From: Pseudomonas multiresinivorans
GTDB taxonomy: Bacteria; Pseudomonadota; Gammaproteobacteria; Pseudomonadales; Pseudomonadaceae
Length of the DNA: 64,000 nucleotides
Reading direction: 5' to 3'
Assembly: GCF_012971725.1 (NCBI RefSeq)
Contig: NZ_CP048833.1
Location: 6,076,001 to 6,140,000 of the forward strand
Below are positions 42,887-50,805 of this stretch, piece after piece; the first letter of the stretch is position 1, and each line of letters begins with the position of its first letter. A model generated the notes under the pieces. That model was not told the DNA's origin. It did not search any database and saw only the letters and a program-made list of their open reading frames with translations. The translations under genes were made by a program, and so were the position numbers.

Positions 42887-45415
42887 TCAGTCAGCGTCTT
42901 TCTTCTTGCGGGCACGCTCCTTTTTCACCGGAGCCTGGTCGACCGGAGCTTTGTCTACAGGAGACTTCGCTACCGGCGCCTTCGGCTTGCTGGCGGGCTT
43001 GGCGGCTGCGGGCTCCTTGGTGGGTTTTTCCTTCTCTTCCTCGTCCATACCCAGCTCCGAGATTTCCTTCAGGCGTTCGACGACACGGGCGTTGACGCTG
43101 CCCTTGGGGAAGTGGCCCTTGGCATCCGGCGCCCCCGCCGGCTCGCCGACCAGCAGGCTCAGCGCCTCGTCGGCCTGGCGCACGGCGTAGATATGGAACT
43201 GGCCGTTGCGCACCGCCTGCAGCACGCGTTCGTCGAGCATCAGGGTGGCGACGTTGGCGCGCGGGATGATCACGCCTTGTTCGCCCGTCAGGCCGCGAGC
43301 CTCGCAGAGGCGGAAGAAGCCTTCGATCTTCTCGTTGACCCCGCCGACCGCCTGCACTTCGCCAAACTGGTTGATCGAGCCGGTGATGGCGAAGCATTGG
43401 CGCAGCGGCGTGCGCGACAGGGCGGAGATCAGCGTGCAGACCTCGCCCAGCGAGGCGCTGTCACCGTCCACGTAGCCGTAGGACTGCTCCAGCGCAATGC
43501 TCGCAGAAATCTCCAGGGGGAATTCCTGGGCGTAGCGGCTGCCGAGGTAGCCGGTGAGGATCATCACGCCCTTGGAGTGGATCGGCTGGCCGAGGTTGAC
43601 CTCGCGCTCGATGTCGACGATGCCGCTGCCACCCGGGTAGACGGTGGCGGAGATGCGCGCCGGCATGCCGAAGGCGGAGTCGCCGACTTCCAGCACGGTC
43701 AGGCCGTTGCACTTGCCCACTGCGGCGCCTTCGCTATCGATCAGGATGATGCCGGCGAGGATGTCGTCGAGAATCCGCGCCGACACGCGGCCGGTGCGGG
43801 TTTCCTTGGCCTTCAGGGCGCGCTCGATGTGGCCCAGGTCGGTCACTTCCTGGCCGGCCAGCTGGCGGATGAAGTCCGCTTCGCTGACCAGCTGGAACAG
43901 GTCGCCGATGCGCGCGGAAAGACGGCCCTGGTGTTCGGCCAGGCGAGCACTGTAGGTCGCCAGGCGCGCCACGGCCTCACGGGTGAGCGGCGCCAGGCCC
44001 TCTTCCGAAGTGCGGGTCTTGAGCAGCTGGGCGAACTGTTCGAGGCTGTCCTCGGCCAGCGGGATGTCCTCGTCGAAGTCCACCAGCACGCGGAACATCT
44101 CCTGGAAGTCCGGATCCAGGTCCTGCAGCGTGTAGTAGATCTGCCGCGAGCCAATGATGATCACCTTGAGGTTCAGCGGGATCACCTGGGGTGTCAGGCT
44201 CATGGCGGTCAGGCGACCGAGTTCGGCCAGGGGCGATTCCATCTTCAGCTGGCGCGACTGCAGGGCGCGCTTGAGCGCATCCCAGACGAAGGGCTCGCCG
44301 AGCATTTTTTCCGCTTCGAGCACCAGGAAGCCGCCATTGGCGCGGTGCAGCGCGCCCGGACGCAACTGGCGATAGCTGGTGTAGAGCGCGCCCTGGTCAG
44401 AGGCGTACTCGATGCGGCCGAACAGGTTGTCGTAGGTCGGGTGCGACTCGAACACCACCGGTGCGCCACCGGTGGCGTGGTGGGCAATCGCCTGGTTAGG
44501 CGCGTACTGCTCTTCCAGACTCTGCTTGCGCTGCGGGTCGGTACGCTCGGCGTCCACCAACTGGTCGACCACGGTCTTCAGCAGGTTGAGCTGCATGGCC
44601 TGCAGGTAGGCGCTGACCCCGGAGTTGTTGTTGTACTTCTCCACCAGCGGCGCCAGCAGGGGCTGCAGCGCCAGGGTGATGGTTTCCTCGTTGAGCTGGC
44701 GCAGCTGGTTGCTGGACTCGCGCTTCCACTGCGGCAGGCTGGAAAGCTCCTCGTTGAGGTGTTCCTCCAGGTCAGCGATGTCGGCGTGGAAGCGCTCGCG
44801 CTCCTCTTCCGGCAACTGGGCAAACTCGGCTTCATCCAGCGCCTTGCCGTCCTTCATCGGGGTGAAGGCGATGTTGGAACTGTCGCGATACAGGGCGACT
44901 TCCTTCTCCAGCGCCAGGCGCTCGACGGTATCCAGGGCCTTGTCGTAGCGCTGGTTGAAGGCGCGGTCGATGGCGCTCTTCTTCTGCTGGTACGCCGGGT
45001 TCTCGAACACCGAGGGGAAGGTGGACAGCAGGTTGTCGATCAGGTGGTCGATATCGGTGCCGAATTCGGCGGCGCTGCCCGGCGGCAGCTCGATCACGCG
45101 CGGCTCGCGCGAATCGTCGAAATTGTTGACGTAGACCCAATCGGCCGGCGTCGGCAGGCGCTTGCCCTCGGCCTTCAGATAGCGCTGCACGAAAGAGAAG
45201 CGGCCGGTGCCCGGCTCGCCCATGACGAATACGTTGTAACCCGGGCGCGGCATCGCCACGCCGAACTGCAGCGCCTCGACCGCGCGCTCCTGTCCGAGCA
45301 CGCCCAGGAAAGGCTCCAGTTCTTCGGTGGTCTTGAAGGGAAACTGTTCGGGAGTGAAGGGGCGGGTCAGTTCATCGGGCGCCAGGCGCAGGCCGGCAGC
45401 AACGGAATCGGGCAT
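42887..45415 (-). CDS. Lon-like ATP-dependent protease (S16, AAA_32 type)
   Basis: 842 residues. AAA-type ATPase region, then a Lon protease domain with catalytic Ser in VDGDSASLGE and Lys in GGVNEKIEGFF. The N-terminus differs from classical Lon (no LAN domain), and the family (AAA_32, LonB/LonH-like) has a helical insert at about residues 130-290. The P-loop reads GEPGTGRFS, with Arg where Lys is usual; this is common in this family. A basic, proline/alanine/lysine tail (KPASKPKAPVAK) of about 60 residues follows. Substrates unknown. Starts 96 bp after the DksA-like gene on the same strand. Confidence 0.92.
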   Translation of the reverse strand: MPDSVAAGLRLAPDELTRPFTPEQFPFKTTEELEPFLGVLGQERAVEALQFGVAMPRPGYNVFVMGEPGTGRFSFVQRYLKAEGKRLPTPADWVYVNNFDDSREPRVIELPPGSAAEFGTDIDHLIDNLLSTFPSVFENPAYQQKKSAIDRAFNQRYDKALDTVERLALEKEVALYRDSSNIAFTPMKDGKALDEAEFAQLPEEERERFHADIADLEEHLNEELSSLPQWKRESSNQLRQLNEETITLALQPLLAPLVEKYNNNSGVSAYLQAMQLNLLKTVVDQLVDAERTDPQRKQSLEEQYAPNQAIAHHATGGAPVVFESHPTYDNLFGRIEYASDQGALYTSYRQLRPGALHRANGGFLVLEAEKMLGEPFVWDALKRALQSRQLKMESPLAELGRLTAMSLTPQVIPLNLKVIIIGSRQIYYTLQDLDPDFQEMFRVLVDFDEDIPLAEDSLEQFAQLLKTRTSEEGLAPLTREAVARLATYSARLAEHQGRLSARIGDLFQLVSEADFIRQLAGQEVTDLGHIERALKAKETRTGRVSARILDDILAGIILIDSEGAAVGKCNGLTVLEVGDSAFGMPARISATVYPGGSGIVDIEREVNLGQPIHSKGVMILTGYLGSRYAQEFPLEISASIALEQSYGYVDGDSASLGEVCTLISALSRTPLRQCFAITGSINQFGEVQAVGGVNEKIEGFFRLCEARGLTGEQGVIIPRANVATLMLDERVLQAVRNGQFHIYAVRQADEALSLLVGEPAGAPDAKGHFPKGSVNARVVERLKEISELGMDEEEKEKPTKEPAAAKPASKPKAPVAKSPVDKAPVDQAPVKKERARKKKDAD

Positions 45416-45511
45416 TGGAGGTCCTTGCTTCGAGCGGCGCGAGGCCGCGGAGATTCGTCCGCATTCTCGCGCCGCCCGCGCGCCACTGGCAAGGCAGTAT
45501 TGGTGACAGTT

Positions 45512-45835
45512 TCAGTCCACTGCGTCGGCGCAGCGCAGGCAGTGCTCGGCGGCTGGCAGGGCGCGCAGGCGGCGCTCCTCGATGGCTTCACCGCAACGCG
45601 CGCACTCGCCGTAGGTGCCGTCCGCCAGGCGCAGGCGCGCCATGCCTACCAGGCGCATGCCCGCGTCTGCTTCGGCCAGCAGGGCGCGCAGGACATCATC
45701 GTTCTGCCGCTGCTGGGCCTGCTCGGCGAAGTCCGGCGAGTGGCTGCGACCGAGGTCGCGGCGGATGGCTTCGGCACGCTTGGAATATTCGGCCGCCAAC
45801 TGGTCCAGCGCTGGCCGCGGATCGAAATCGACCAT
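45512..45835 (-). CDS. DksA/TraR family C4 zinc-finger protein
   Basis: 107 residues. A coiled-coil N-terminal part (LAAEYSKRAEAIRRDLG) and a C4 zinc finger CARC-x17-CLRC at the C-terminus (GECARCGEAIEERRL). Shorter than DksA (about 150), like the YbiI/TraR group. DksA-type proteins bind the RNA polymerase secondary channel; whether this one does is unknown. Confidence 0.9.
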   Translation of the reverse strand: MVDFDPRPALDQLAAEYSKRAEAIRRDLGRSHSPDFAEQAQQRQNDDVLRALLAEADAGMRLVGMARLRLADGTYGECARCGEAIEERRLRALPAAEHCLRCADAVD

Positions 45836-46064
45836 GACTACATCCTCGCAAGGGGAACTGATTCAAGTGTGGTCGGTTCCAAGACTTCCGCCGCTGATGC
45901 CGATCAACAGCAAGTCATCCGAGCCCTTCAGCCGGACCCGCCATACTGCCTGCAGCAGCGGTTGCCTTGACACCCGCAAGGCATTGGAGAAAAGCTCTGG
46001 CCAGGCGCTGTTTCGCTGTCAGCGACTGATCAACGGTCCCCGACCTCAAAAAGAGAGAAAAAAG

Positions 46065-46553
46065 ATGAAAAGGATTCTGCTCGGTACCCTCCTCGCCACC
46101 GCGTCCCTCAGTGCCCTCGCCGATGCCCCCGGCAGCGACGGCTGCGGCTGGGGCAACATGCTGTTCAAGGGCCAGCGCGGCACTGCGACCCACGTCCTCG
46201 CCGCCACCACCAACGGCACCAGCGGCAACAACACCTTCGGCATGACAACCGGCACCAACGGCTGCCACACCAACGGCGCGCTGACCTATGGCGGCAAGCC
46301 GATGATCGTGCTCAGCAGCATGATGGACGAGCTGTCCGAAGACATGGCCAAGGGTGACGGCGAAGCGCTGACCACCTACGCCGTGGTGCTGGGCGTGAAG
46401 CCCGAGGACCGTGCGCACTTCGCCCAGGTGACCCACGAGCATTTCGCCCAGATCTTCAACAAGTCCGACGTCACCGCCGAGGACGTCTACGCCAACACCC
46501 AGGCCGTCCTGAAACAGGACAGCACTCTGGCCAAGTACGCCGAACAGGCCTGA
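46065..46553 (+). CDS. DUF3015 family secreted protein
   Basis: 162 residues. Signal peptide LLATASLSALA|DAPGSDGCGWG. DUF3015 features: GCGWGNMLFKGQRGTATHVLAATTNG trimmed here to its motif GCGWGNMLF, then ATTNGTSGNNTFGMTTGTNG and a C-terminal helical half. AAAGAG ribosome site precedes the ATG. Periplasmic or outer-membrane associated; unknown function. Adjacent to the DUF4105 gene, 62 bp downstream, with which it may be co-transcribed if the GC hairpin at 46564-46588 allows read-through. Confidence 0.87.
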   Translation: MKRILLGTLLATASLSALADAPGSDGCGWGNMLFKGQRGTATHVLAATTNGTSGNNTFGMTTGTNGCHTNGALTYGGKPMIVLSSMMDELSEDMAKGDGEALTTYAVVLGVKPEDRAHFAQVTHEHFAQIFNKSDVTAEDVYANTQAVLKQDSTLAKYAEQA

Positions 46554-46563
46554 TGGCCAACGC

Positions 46564-46588
46564 GAGCCCGCCCGCTCCGGGCGGGCTC
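46564..46588 (+). terminator. GC-rich hairpin between the DUF3015 and DUF4105 genes
   Basis: GAGCCCGCCCG-CTC-CGGGCGGGCTC, an 11-bp stem without a T run. It could attenuate transcription or protect the upstream mRNA end. Confidence 0.55.
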
Positions 46589-46614
46589 ACCCTTCCCTTC
46601 CAGTAGCCCACTCG

Positions 46615-48480
46615 ATGCCCAAACGCCTGTTGCCCTGGATGGCGCTGTGCGCCTGCACCCCACTGCTGGCTTCGCCGGCGATCGACCCACAACGCCTGCA
46701 GACGCTGGCTGACGAACCCTACTGGCTGGCCCTGGGTCACTACGAACACGCCAAGCTCGGCGGTTGGCGCAGCTTCGTCGACGACCCGAAGTTCTTTCTC
46801 GCCAAGGACGGCGACCACCATCCGCAGTCGGAACTGGCCGCCACCGTGAAGGCCCTCTACGCCCCGGCCAGCCTCGGCGACAAGCACGCCCAGTGCGTCT
46901 ACCCGGCGCGCACCCGCTGGCTGCGCCAGCAGTTGCAGCTCGATGACCTGCCGGCGGTCGAGTGCAAGGAATTCACCACCTGGTACCGGGACATCAACCC
47001 GCACAGCGCCGTGCTGGTGTTCCCGGCCGCTTACCTGAACAGCCCGTCCTCGATGTTCGGCCACACCCTGCTGCGCATCGACCAGGCCGACGTCGACTCC
47101 GACAACACCGCCCTGCTCAGCTACGCGCTCAACTTCGGCGCCTACATCGAGGGCATGGACAACAGCATCCTCTACGCCTGGAAGGGCCTGATGGGCGGCT
47201 ACCCCGGTCTGTTCGCCCTGGTGCCCTACCGCGAGAAGCTTTCCGAATACAGCCGCCTGGAGAATCGCGACCTCTGGGAATACCGCCTGAACCTGACGCC
47301 GGAAGAAACCGCGCGCATGGTCGAGCACGTCTGGGAGCTGAAGCAGATCCGCTTCAAGTACTACTTCTTCGACGAGAACTGCTCCTTCCGCCTGCTGGAG
47401 CTGCTGGAGATCGCCCGTCCCGGCACCGAGCTCACCGACCACTTCCCGCTCACCGCCATCCCCACCGACACCGTGCGCGCGGTGAAGGACGCCGGGCTGA
47501 TCGATCGCGTGGACTACCGCCCCTCCCGCGAGCGCGAGCTGCTGGCCCGCGGCGAACCGCTGAGCCACGACGAGAAGGTACTGGCGCGACACATCGCCGA
47601 CGACGACAGCCAGCTGCAGAGCCCCGAGTTCGCCGCCCTGCCCCCTGACCGCCAGGCCCTGGTGCAGGACACCGCCTTCCGCCTGGTGCGCTACCGCGCC
47701 ACCGGCCAGGAGCGCGACCAGCCCACCGCCTCGCGCAGCTACAACCTGCTCAAGGCGATCAACCGCAACCCGCCACCAGCGCTGGACGTGGAACGCCCCG
47801 GCCAACCGGAGAACGGCCACGAGTCGCGCACCTGGCAACTGGGCGCCGGCAGCCGCGACGGCGAAGCCTTCGCCCAGTACGGCCTGCGCATGGCCTATCA
47901 CGACCTCGACGACAACGCCTATGGCTTCCCGCTGGGCGCACAGATCGAGATCGGCCAGCTCAAGCTGCGCCAGTACGAAGGCAACCGCTGGCAACTGCAG
48001 CAACTGGACCTGGTCACCATCCGCTCCATGACACCGCGCAACGAGCTGCTGCAACCACTGTCCTGGCAGGTCGCCGGCGGCTGGGAGCGGGTGATCGGCA
48101 AGCACAGCGACAACGACCACGACACCCTGGTCGGCCACCTGAACGGCGGCGCCGGCGGCAGCTGGAAACTGACCGACGACCTGCAGGCCTACGCCCTGGG
48201 CACGGCTCGCATCGAGAACAACCAGGACTTTGCCGCCACCATCGCCCCGGCCATGGGCTTCGACACCGGCGTGCTGTGGAGCAACCCGCTGGGCAACCTC
48301 AGCCTGGAAGGCAAGGGCGACTACTTCCACAACGGCGAAGTGCGCCGCACCCTGAGCTTCGGCCAGCAGGTCGAACTGGGCCGCAACCTGGGGCTGCGCC
48401 TGTCCGCCCAACGCGAGTTCAGCCACGAGGCCAGCCCGCGCAACGAGGTGATGCTGGAGCTGCGCTGGTACCACTACTGA
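46615..48480 (+). CDS. DUF4105 (Lnb-type) outer-envelope protein
   Basis: 621 residues. Signal peptide MPKRLLPWMALCACTPLLAS. DUF4105/Lnb N-terminal periplasmic domain (residues about 110-300) with LNSPSSMFGHTLLRID, YFFDENCSFRLLELLE and a conserved Cys/His pattern. Then a ~270-residue region of alternating polar strands (LKLRQYEGNRWQLQQLDLV, GHLNGGAGGSWKLTD) ending in RWYHY, which looks like an outer-membrane beta-barrel with a C-terminal aromatic. Relatives act as lacto-N-biosidase-like enzymes, but catalysis in Pseudomonas has not been shown to my knowledge. Convergent with rtcR. Confidence 0.85.
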   Translation: MPKRLLPWMALCACTPLLASPAIDPQRLQTLADEPYWLALGHYEHAKLGGWRSFVDDPKFFLAKDGDHHPQSELAATVKALYAPASLGDKHAQCVYPARTRWLRQQLQLDDLPAVECKEFTTWYRDINPHSAVLVFPAAYLNSPSSMFGHTLLRIDQADVDSDNTALLSYALNFGAYIEGMDNSILYAWKGLMGGYPGLFALVPYREKLSEYSRLENRDLWEYRLNLTPEETARMVEHVWELKQIRFKYYFFDENCSFRLLELLEIARPGTELTDHFPLTAIPTDTVRAVKDAGLIDRVDYRPSRERELLARGEPLSHDEKVLARHIADDDSQLQSPEFAALPPDRQALVQDTAFRLVRYRATGQERDQPTASRSYNLLKAINRNPPPALDVERPGQPENGHESRTWQLGAGSRDGEAFAQYGLRMAYHDLDDNAYGFPLGAQIEIGQLKLRQYEGNRWQLQQLDLVTIRSMTPRNELLQPLSWQVAGGWERVIGKHSDNDHDTLVGHLNGGAGGSWKLTDDLQAYALGTARIENNQDFAATIAPAMGFDTGVLWSNPLGNLSLEGKGDYFHNGEVRRTLSFGQQVELGRNLGLRLSAQREFSHEASPRNEVMLELRWYHY

Positions 48481-48493
48481 GGCGCATCGCGCC

Positions 48494-50095
48494 TCAGCTC
48501 CTCAGCGACCCCCAATCCAGGCCGAAGCGCGCCAGGTACTTGCGCAGGCGGTCGGCGTCGTTGGGGTTCTGCTTTTCCTGGCGCGAGACGGCGAACAGCT
48601 GACGACCGGCATCGGACAGGCTGCACGCCTGCCGGCAGACGCCGATCACCGCTTCCAGTTGCAGGCGGTCGAACAGGTCCAGCGCCTCGGCGCCCTCCCC
48701 CAGCAAGGGCTGCAGCAGGCTATCCGCCTGGGTGGCGCCCCAGGAGCGCCGTAACCGGCCGATCTCTTCCTCGACCAGCGCCTCATCGACCCGCCCACTG
48801 TCAGCCAGGGTCGCCATGCGCGTGATGGACGCCGACAGCTCGCGGAAGTTGCCGCTCCACAGTGCCTGCGGCGAATTGGCGAAGGCCAGGTAGCGCATCC
48901 GCGCCTCGCGATTGAAGCGCACCAGCCTGCCCTGCTCACGGGCGTGGCGCTCCAGCTCGAAATCGATGTTCGGCTCGATATCCTCGCGGCGCCCGGCGAG
49001 GCCCGGCAGGTCGAAGGTCCAGAGATTGATGCGGGCAAACAGGTCCTCACGGAACAGCCCTTCGGCGACGCGCTCGCGCAGGTCGCGGTGGGTACCGGCG
49101 ATCAGCTGGAAGTCGCTGCCCACCTCGCGGTCCGAGCCCAGCGGGAAGAAACGCTTCTCCTCGATGGCCTTGAGCAGCATGGCCTGCTCGTCCAGGCCCA
49201 GCTCACCGATCTCGTCGAGGAACAGCATGCCGCCGTCCGCCGCGCGCAGCAGGCCTTCACGGGCGTTCTGCGCGCCGGTGAAGGCGCCCTTGATGTGACC
49301 GAACAGCGCCGACATCGCGCCATCACCGCGCAACGTCGCGCAGTTCACCTCGACGAAACGCCCCTGGAACTGGTGCCGCGCACGCTTGAGTTCGTAGACA
49401 CGGCGAGCGAGGAACGACTTGCCGGCGCCGGTCGGGCCGATCAGCAGCATCGGCGCGCGGGAGCGCCCGGCAACCCGCTCGATCTGTTCGATGGAACGGT
49501 TGAATTCGGCGTTGCGCGTGGCGATGCCGGACTTGAGGAAAGCCAGGCTCTCCTCCTGCTCGCGGCGGAAGCGCGTGGCAATGCGGTCGTAACGCGACAG
49601 GTCGAGGTCGATGACCGCGACCGTCCCTTCCGGCTGCCGCGCCTCGTCCTTGCGCCGCGATGGCGAGGCCTGCACCAGCCGCGCCGGCAGGTAGCGCGCC
49701 TCGGTCAGGAGGAACCAGCAGATCTGCGCGACGTGGGTTCCGGTGGTGATGTGCACCAGGTAGTCCTCGTGCTCGGTATCGAAGCGGTAGCCACCGACGA
49801 AATCGTGCAGCGCGCCGTAGACCTCTTCGAAGTCCCACGGGTTACGCAGCGCCATCGGCTGCAGCCGCACCTCGGTTTCCGGAGAGATGTGCTGCACGTC
49901 GGCGGCGATGCGCTCGGCCAGCCCGATATCCCGCGCATCCAGCCCGTGGATCAGCTCCAGGCGATCGATCAGCAAATCCTGCTGCTGGCACAGCCCGACC
50001 GTGGGCCGCCACTTCTGCCAGCGCGCTGCGCCCTTGCCGACGCGGTCCAGGGTTGAACCGAGGAAGCCGATGGCGACCGTTTTCTTGGCTTTCAT
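48494..50095 (-). CDS. rtcR: RtcR, sigma-54 activator of RNA repair
   Basis: 533 residues. N-terminal RtcR/CARF domain (residues 1-180; GFLGSTLDRVGKG at the nucleotide-binding start, LVHITTGTHVAQICWFLL later). AAA+ domain with Walker A GPTGAGKS, GAFTGA loop (HIKGAFTGAQNA), FLDEIGEL and GTHRDLRE. C-terminal helix-turn-helix region (ACSLSDAGRQLFAVSRQ). CARF domains bind RNA ends or oligonucleotides; in Salmonella the RtcR CARF senses tRNA pieces with 2',3'-cyclic phosphate ends. It activates the divergent slipin-rtcB-rtcA set from the -24/-12 promoter at 50246. Confidence 0.96.
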   Translation of the reverse strand: MKAKKTVAIGFLGSTLDRVGKGAARWQKWRPTVGLCQQQDLLIDRLELIHGLDARDIGLAERIAADVQHISPETEVRLQPMALRNPWDFEEVYGALHDFVGGYRFDTEHEDYLVHITTGTHVAQICWFLLTEARYLPARLVQASPSRRKDEARQPEGTVAVIDLDLSRYDRIATRFRREQEESLAFLKSGIATRNAEFNRSIEQIERVAGRSRAPMLLIGPTGAGKSFLARRVYELKRARHQFQGRFVEVNCATLRGDGAMSALFGHIKGAFTGAQNAREGLLRAADGGMLFLDEIGELGLDEQAMLLKAIEEKRFFPLGSDREVGSDFQLIAGTHRDLRERVAEGLFREDLFARINLWTFDLPGLAGRREDIEPNIDFELERHAREQGRLVRFNREARMRYLAFANSPQALWSGNFRELSASITRMATLADSGRVDEALVEEEIGRLRRSWGATQADSLLQPLLGEGAEALDLFDRLQLEAVIGVCRQACSLSDAGRQLFAVSRQEKQNPNDADRLRKYLARFGLDWGSLRS

Positions 50096-50109
50096 CTTTT
50101 ATCCATCAA

Positions 50110-50206
50110 GATAAATAACGATCTCAGGATATCTATAAATCTTCTTACCGACCAACCAAAGAAATCAGATATTCATGTAATGAAAATAATTAAATCGTTA
50201 TTTATC
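50110..50206. promoter_or_regulatory. Perfect 13-bp inverted repeat, likely RtcR upstream activating sites
   Basis: GATAAATAACGAT at 50110-50122 and its exact reverse complement ATCGTTATTTATC at 50194-50206, 71 bp apart. The stretch is AT-rich and ends 40 bp before the sigma-54 -24 element. The layout fits activator sites that loop onto RNA polymerase. No RtcR binding site was available for comparison. Confidence 0.65.
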
Positions 50207-50245
50207 AGTTAGTTATAAATATTTCTCACCCATCCAAAACAAACC

Positions 50246-50261
50246 TGGCACGCCCCTCGCT
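50246..50261 (+). promoter_or_regulatory. Sigma-54 promoter (-24/-12) of the RNA repair operon
   Basis: TGGCACG-CCCC-TCGCT versus consensus TGGCACG-N4-TTGCW; one mismatch in the -12 box. Transcription should begin near 50273, just at the first structured RNA module. Confidence 0.88.
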
Positions 50262-50270
50262 ATATCTCCC

Positions 50271-50379
50271 TCGACCGCATCGCTGATGCAGCCCACGGGC
50301 AGGGATTCAAACTCCCGCCGGTGCCCGAGCCCACCCCTGGTGTCGGCTTCGTGCATGCCGCTGCAGCAGTCACGGTCGA
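50271..50379 (+). ncRNA. Structured leader module closed by a 7-bp stem
   Basis: TCGACCG (50271-50277) pairs with CGGTCGA (50373-50379). Inside, CGGGCA (50296-50301) pairs with TGCCCG (50322-50327) and GGGA/TCCC closes a 7-nt loop TTCAAAC that fits the tRNA T-loop pattern TTCRANN. It abuts the first tRNA mimic with one base between. The predicted start of transcription is inside its 5' arm, so the outer stem may or may not form. No family recognised. Confidence 0.5.
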
Positions 50380-50380
50380 T

Positions 50381-50452
50381 GGCGCGGTAGCTCAGCCCGG
50401 TAGAGCACTCCCCTTCGAGGGAGCCGTCGCAGGTTCGAATCCTGCCCGCGCC
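50381..50452 (+). ncRNA. tRNA-like RNA 1 in the RNA repair operon leader
   Basis: 72 nt folding as a full cloverleaf: acceptor GGCGCGG/CCGCGCC (7 bp), D-arm GCTC/GAGC with GG in the loop, anticodon-type arm CTCCC/GGGAG, variable CCGTC, T-arm GCAGG-TTCGAAT-CCTGC. It is not a normal tRNA: the anticodon-type loop has six bases (CTTCGA), no CCA is encoded, and it lies in an mRNA leader. The conserved D- and T-loop bases suggest an L-shaped mimic, like the tRNA-like part of bacterial Y RNAs (YrlA). Confidence 0.8.
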
Positions 50453-50523
50453 GTTCGATAGCTCAGTCCGGTAGAGCAGCCATCGAAGGAATGGCCTGTC
50501 GCGGGTTCGACTCCCGCTCGAAC
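50453..50523 (+). ncRNA. tRNA-like RNA 2 in the RNA repair operon leader
   Basis: 71 nt directly abutting the first. Acceptor GTTCGA/TCGAAC (6 bp), D-arm GCTC/GAGC with GG, anticodon-type arm GCCAT-CGAAGGA-ATGGC (7-nt loop but G at position 33 instead of U), T-arm GCGGG-TTCGACT-CCCGC. No CCA. Together with RNA 1 it forms a head-to-tail pair with no spacer, as tRNA-processing enzymes would cut. Confidence 0.78.
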
Positions 50524-50524
50524 A

Positions 50525-50541
50525 CTGCCCTGTTAAGGCAG
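50525..50541 (+). ncRNA. Hairpin copying a tRNA-Asn anticodon stem-loop
   Basis: CTGCC-CTGTTAA-GGCAG: 5-bp stem and a 7-nt loop identical to the anticodon loop of the tRNA-Asn(GTT) gene at 6242-6317. It lies one base after RNA 2. There is no T run, so it is not a terminator. Confidence 0.6.
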
Positions 50542-50805
50542 CTACTCATGAAGGCAACACCCCGCCGGTGGGCGACGGGACAGGCGCAAAGCGGCCAGGA
50601 AGGCCGGATATGCCAGGGACCCGAAGCCACCGCCGGCCCGCCCGGTACGAGGACCGGGCCCGCGACAAGGCAAGTGCTGGCCGATGGATTCGGCGCAATG
50701 GACAGGAAGTCCGCAGTACCTGGCTCTCGCAGGCTCCCTCCTCGCCACCCGACGGGCCGGCGAACACCGGCACCCAAGGACAAAGAGAAGAAGGAAGAGA
50801 ACGAG
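50542..50805 (+). other. Remaining leader up to the slipin gene
   Basis: 264 bases without a convincing gene; the open frame from 50491 crosses RNA 2 and its codons look non-coding. It is GC-rich with several possible stems, for example GCCCGGT-ACGAGG-ACCGGGC at about 50660. No terminator is seen, so mimics and mRNA should be one transcript. GAAGGAAGAGAA before 50806 is the slipin ribosome site. Confidence 0.6.

Noticed and set aside
42887..45415. Classical housekeeping Lon (lon)
   Set aside because: N-terminal LAN domain missing, P-loop altered, and the neighbours differ from the clpX-lon-hupB locus.
50381..50523. Two genuine tRNA genes
   Set aside because: No CCA, 6-nt or U33-less anticodon loops, zero spacing, and location behind a sigma-54 promoter in an mRNA leader. 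They are better described as mimics.
50525..50541. Rho-independent terminator after the mimics
   Set aside because: The hairpin is not followed by a T run and the downstream genes need read-through.
50491..50805. N-terminal extension of the slipin protein
   Set aside because: The frame crosses tRNA mimic 2 and an arginine/glycine/proline-rich stretch typical of non-coding GC-rich DNA; a good ribosome site precedes ATG 50806.
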